Below are positions 61,090 to 64,000 of a DNA stretch of 64,000 bases, in pieces (positions within the stretch are counted from its first letter, which is position 1; each line of letters opens with the position of its first letter). Below the pieces are notes generated by a model that did no database searches, was not told the origin of the DNA, and saw only the letters and a list, made by a program, of their open reading frames with translations. Source of the DNA: Psychrobacter sp. Ps6 (lineage in GTDB: Bacteria > Pseudomonadota > Gammaproteobacteria > Pseudomonadales > Moraxellaceae). The stretch is from the NCBI RefSeq assembly GCF_022129235.1, contig NZ_JADQAI010000003.1:186001-250000 (forward strand), in the 5' to 3' direction. The position numbers were made by a program, and so were the translations under genes.

Positions 61090-61358
61090 CTCGATACGGT
61101 TTAGTGGCAGGTATGAGCTTAATAGTAGAATATAAGTAACAGAACATGATATGTTCCAATCCAATTTATCGGTAACTCGCTTTTCAAATGGCGTTTTGAG
61201 TTAAATGTCATTGAAAAGCCTTTTATCTGTCACCATTAAATATTTACTAGTCACTGCTAACGATAGATATTTAGCATACAGCACTTTCTTCATAACGATA
61301 CTGATGAGCATAGTTTTCAGCAGACAATATTACTGACCAGTAAGGACAACGCAAACCA
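61090..61358. other. Spacer with a palindrome and a weak hairpin after gspM
   Basis: The spacer holds the palindrome at 61142-61156 and GCTTTTCA/TGAAAAGC arms (61179-61186 with 61212-61219) followed by CTTTTATC, which may be a weak terminator of gspLM. No gene is seen. Confidence 0.4.
61142..61156. promoter_or_regulatory. Palindrome GAACAT-GAT-ATGTTC
   Basis: Six-base arms GAACAT and ATGTTC enclose GAT, 203 bases before the downstream membrane protein gene. It has operator form but matches neither the E. coli LexA box (CTG-N10-CAG) nor any site I know. Transcription factor unknown. Confidence 0.35.
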
Positions 61359-61772
61359 ATGAGTGACAGTATGAGCAACGATAAGCGCCGTTCTTTAACC
61401 ATTTATAATCACATCACTTATTTCTTATATGTGATTAGCTATTTTACCGCTGGTCTGCTGTGGATCGTGCCGATTGTGATGAATTATGCCAAGCGCCACG
61501 ATGCTGATGGCACATGGTTATCTACGCATTTTGATTGGCAAATCAAAACGTTTTGGTACAGTATCGTTTGGTTTATTATCGGTATTGTCATCACAGCTTT
61601 TGCTTTAGGTGGTTTTGGCGTGAGTATGCTAGCTGACAGTGGCAATATCGCTATTGGTTCGACATTACTGGGTGGCTTTGGTCTGTTGATTGTGATATTT
61701 ACCTTTATCTGGCATTTATATCGAATCATACGTGGTTGGATTGCACTCACTGACGGCCGCCCAGTGCCTTAA
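61359..61772 (+). CDS. DUF4870-like small inner membrane protein
   Basis: The 137-residue protein has three hydrophobic helices (about 18-40, 60-85 and 98-120). The pattern YNHITYFLYVISYFTAGLLWIVP at the first helix, the HFDWQIKTFW motif between helices, and RIIRGWIALTDGRPVP at the end resemble DUF4870/YtjA-like membrane proteins. The function is unknown. It stands alone, without an evident operon partner. Confidence 0.75.
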   Translation: MSDSMSNDKRRSLTIYNHITYFLYVISYFTAGLLWIVPIVMNYAKRHDADGTWLSTHFDWQIKTFWYSIVWFIIGIVITAFALGGFGVSMLADSGNIAIGSTLLGGFGLLIVIFTFIWHLYRIIRGWIALTDGRPVP

Positions 61773-61996
61773 TACGATGCCGTAGTTGTTTATCGCTGTT
61801 GATTCAGCTGAGCTTAAAAGATGGTGAACTATTGTTACTATTTAATAAATACTTATATGCGCTGATGGCGGGTTAAATGTGGAAATTTACCGTGTGAAAC
61901 TTTGCTCTTGTTTCTGTTAAGCTGATATAATCGCTCCGCCTGATTTCATTCATATTATCTATCCACTATTTCTTTCGAGCAGGGTTCGCCATCACT

Positions 61997-63031
61997 ATGT
62001 CTTATGCCTTACTTCGTCCTTTTTTGTTTAATATGGATCCCGAACACGCCCATGAGATGACTTTGTCTTTATTGGATAAAGCACACAAAGCGCGTGTTTT
62101 AGGTTTGGCGTATGGTCAGTCGATGCAGCCTACTGACTGTATGGGATTGCAGTTCTCTAATCCAGTGGGTCTGGCAGCAGGACTGGACAAAAACGGTGAT
62201 TATATTGACGCACTGGCTGAGCTGGGTTTTGGTTTTATAGAGGTAGGTACGGTCACGCCAAGACCGCAAGCAGGCAACGATAGGCCAAGACTGTTTAGAA
62301 TCAAGCAAGCAGATGCCATCATCAATCGTATGGGCTTTAACAATGAAGGCGTTGATTATCTGATTGATAATGTCAAACGCTGCAAATACAAAGGCAATAT
62401 CGGTATCAACATTGGTAAAAATGCTGATACACCAGTAGAGCAAGCCGCAGACGATTATGTGTATTGCTTAGAACGTGTATACCCACATGCCTCGTATATC
62501 ACGGTAAATATCTCATCACCAAACACCAAAAATTTACGTGACTTGCAAAGTGGTGAGGCTTTGGCCCAGCTGATGGATACGATTAAAAACCGTCACAGTC
62601 AACTAGCCACCGAATATGGTTTTTATGTGCCATTGGTGCTCAAGGTTGCGCCTGATCTAGAGCCACTGCAAGTTGACTATATCTCACAGCAATTATTAGA
62701 CTTTGAAATTGACGGTTTGATTGCAACCAATACGACACTGAGCCGCGTGGGTGTCGAAGACTTGCGTGATGGCGATCAAATGGGCGGCTTGTCAGGTCGT
62801 CCGGTGAGCCACATTAGTACCCAAATTTTACAACAGTTCTCTGATCAGCTAGATGGTAAAGTTGCTTTGATAGGTGTGGGTGGCATCGATAGCGGTGCCA
62901 AAGCCGTCAAAAAAATCGAAGCAGGTGCAGACATGGTACAGCTCTATACAGGTCTTATATATAGAGGACCTGGGCTAGTACAGTCTTGTATTCAAGCAAT
63001 CGGTGGCTATTATGATGCCATGGAAAGCTAG
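61997..63031 (+). CDS. pyrD: Dihydroorotate dehydrogenase (quinone), class 2
   Basis: PyrD oxidises dihydroorotate to orotate in pyrimidine synthesis, passing electrons to quinone at the inner membrane. The 344-residue protein has the class 2 membrane-associated N-terminus, [17 protein letters not shown], the FMN-binding [13 protein letters not shown] segment, NRMGFNNEG, the catalytic Ser in [13 protein letters not shown] and [17 protein letters not shown] and GVGGIDSG follow. No strong ribosome site stands before the ATG. cvpA and purF follow in the same direction. Confidence 0.97.
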   Translation: MSYALLRPFLFNMDPEHAHEMTLSLLDKAHKARVLGLAYGQSMQPTDCMGLQFSNPVGLAAGLDKNGDYIDALAELGFGFIEVGTVTPRPQAGNDRPRLFRIKQADAIINRMGFNNEGVDYLIDNVKRCKYKGNIGINIGKNADTPVEQAADDYVYCLERVYPHASYITVNISSPNTKNLRDLQSGEALAQLMDTIKNRHSQLATEYGFYVPLVLKVAPDLEPLQVDYISQQLLDFEIDGLIATNTTLSRVGVEDLRDGDQMGGLSGRPVSHISTQILQQFSDQLDGKVALIGVGGIDSGAKAVKKIEAGADMVQLYTGLIYRGPGLVQSCIQAIGGYYDAMES

Positions 63032-63061
63032 TCAAATGAATAAGATGGTGAGGCGCAAAAT

Positions 63062-63559
63062 ATGAGCGGTCTAGATATTGTGATTGCTATTGTTGTCTTG
63101 ATTGGTTTGTGGCGCGGCTTTCAAGTTGGCCTGATCAAAACAGCTGTGGGCTTAGTAGGCTGGTTTATCGCTCTTATCGCTGCGACTCGGCTCGCAGGAT
63201 CGGTGTCGCCTCAATTATCTGGTATCGTGCAAAGCCCAGTGCTGCAAATGGCGATGGCCTTTTTGCTAGTGGTGATTGTGATATTGGCAGTTATGCACTT
63301 GGTGGCTTTTGTATTCTCAGGTGTGCTCAAAACCCTACGCTTGAGTGTGGTCGATAAAATGGCAGGCGGGGTGCTTGGTGCTGCCAAAAATATACTGATG
63401 GTATTGGTTGTTTTAAGTGTGAGTGCGCCATTACTAGTACAAATGCCGCAATGGCAAACCTCAGTGTTGGCCCCTGAGCTGCTACCTTATGCGCCTATGG
63501 GTAAAGCATTGGTATCAGATGTGTTGGGGATGGCTTGGGATCAAGTCAATCAGTCGTAA
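63062..63559 (+). CDS. cvpA: CvpA family membrane protein
   Basis: The 165-residue protein has four hydrophobic helices, the start LDIVIAIVVLIGLWRGFQVGLIK typical of CvpA, and RLSVVDKMAGGVLGAAKN in the middle. It is required for colicin V production in E. coli and linked with purF in many bacteria, as here. GTGAGG precedes the ATG. The spacer to purF is 207 bases and may carry an extra promoter. Confidence 0.92.
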   Translation: MSGLDIVIAIVVLIGLWRGFQVGLIKTAVGLVGWFIALIAATRLAGSVSPQLSGIVQSPVLQMAMAFLLVVIVILAVMHLVAFVFSGVLKTLRLSVVDKMAGGVLGAAKNILMVLVVLSVSAPLLVQMPQWQTSVLAPELLPYAPMGKALVSDVLGMAWDQVNQS

Positions 63560-63766
63560 TTTTCTATTGTTCTAATTCTTTTTATACTTCTAAACGTTTG
63601 CATGTGTCACTGATCATTGAAAACAGATGATCAAAAATTATCATGAAGTTTCTTACAAAATCATCAGGTTAGCGGTGGACGACAGTGCGTAATTTTAGCC
63701 ACATACTGTCTGCAGCTTTGCCGTTATTGTCGTACTAATGTGTGAGTTAAAATAGGATATAGCTAT

Positions 63767-64000
63767 ATGTGTGGAGTCATTGGAGTTGCAGCTCATGAGC
63801 CAGTCAATCAGATACTTTATGACGGTTTAACGATGCTACAGCATCGCGGGCAAGATGCAGCAGGTATTGTCACTTTGCAAGATGGTCGACTTTACCTACG
63901 TAAAGAAAACGGTATGGTACGTGACGTCTTTATGAATCGTCACATGATGAAGCTGGTCGGTAAATTTGGTATCGGTCATGTTCGTTACCCAACCGCTGGT
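63767..64000 (+). CDS. purF: Amidophosphoribosyltransferase, N-terminal part (cut by the window end)
   Basis: The first 78 codons of PurF are present. The start [12 protein letters not shown] puts the catalytic Cys directly after the initiator Met, as in N-terminal nucleophile glutaminases, followed by [19 protein letters not shown] and [11 protein letters not shown]. PurF uses glutamine to make phosphoribosylamine, the first step of purine synthesis. AGGA lies about 11 bases before the ATG. The frame runs off the window end in frame. The pyrD-cvpA-purF order fits. Confidence 0.95.
   Translation, partial: MCGVIGVAAHEPVNQILYDGLTMLQHRGQDAAGIVTLQDGRLYLRKENGMVRDVFMNRHMMKLVGKFGIGHVRYPTAG

Noticed and set aside
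61142..61156. Palindrome considered as a LexA box
   Set aside because: It does not fit CTG-N10-CAG or the GAAC-N4-GTTC spacing of Gram-positive LexA sites.
1..64000. tRNA, rRNA, CRISPR, prophage, insertion sequence and toxin-antitoxin candidates
   Set aside because: None was recognised on either strand; no transposase, integrase, repeat-spacer array or cloverleaf was seen by eye. A covariance-model scan could still find a small RNA.

Overview
The window reads as chromosomal DNA of a Moraxellaceae gammaproteobacterium, most likely Psychrobacter. This rests on moderate G+C, AT-rich spacers, housekeeping proteins carrying Lys/Ala/Ser/Asn/Asp-rich extensions, an Acr1-type fatty acyl-CoA reductase, a detached gspL-gspM pair and a Pseudomonas/Moraxellaceae-like order exbB-exbD-msbA-lpxK-kdsB-holB-pilZ. 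No rRNA or tRNA gene was seen, so the genus is inference. The content is mainly core chromosome; no prophage, insertion sequence, CRISPR array or integron was found.

Layout. 1-3.5 kb: end of aceE and all of aceF (pyruvate dehydrogenase). 3.6-6 kb: ompW, a small cysteine-rich membrane protein and a voltage-gated K+ channel. 6.2-11 kb, minus strand: a TerD-family protein with a WYL regulator, then a LonB-like protease. 11.3-21.3 kb, plus strand: rsmG-parA-parB, exbB-exbD, msbA-lpxK-kdsB (lipid A/Kdo), holB-pilZ. 21.4-27.5 kb: PPK2, then a thiolase divergent from a high-molecular-weight FabG and a MaoC hydratase. 27.5-34.8 kb: a DUF442 phosphatase-like protein, a serine beta-lactamase-fold hydrolase, a CPA1 antiporter, ilvD, an orphan protein and a HIT protein. 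35-42 kb: a BCCT transporter, dusB, DUF1622, Acr1-like reductase, an AT-rich island with a VOC protein and two long inverted repeats, an orphan membrane protein, ppa. 42-51.7 kb: lipB, an aldehyde dehydrogenase, a two-gene osmoprotectant ABC transporter with a fused binding protein/permease, a thioredoxin-MsrA-MsrB lipoprotein, pncB. 51.7-64 kb: xseB/xseA, a small lipoprotein, an alpha/beta hydrolase, zapE, a nitroreductase, gpsA, sixA, gspL-gspM, a small membrane protein, pyrD, cvpA and the start of purF.

Themes. Several genes fit life in cold or salty, variable surroundings: BCCT carrier, betaine-type ABC importer, K+ channel, Na+/H+ antiporter, OmpW, methionine sulfoxide repair, polyphosphate kinase. 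Lipid metabolism is a second theme: lipid A assembly, the thiolase/FabG/MaoC module, acyl-CoA reduction, aldehyde oxidation and gpsA. Many transcription units end in near-perfect hairpins with short loops and T tracts, several of them bidirectional between convergent genes.

The items most worth a second look are the hairpin-bearing AT-rich island at 40.1-40.8 kb, the terminator-like hairpin whose T tract touches the dusB start codon, the GTCTA repeats before the WYL-TerD operon, the mycobacterial-type thiolase/FabG/MaoC arrangement, the N-terminal binding-protein/permease fusion, and the two orphan proteins. Family calls were made from motifs by eye, without database searches.
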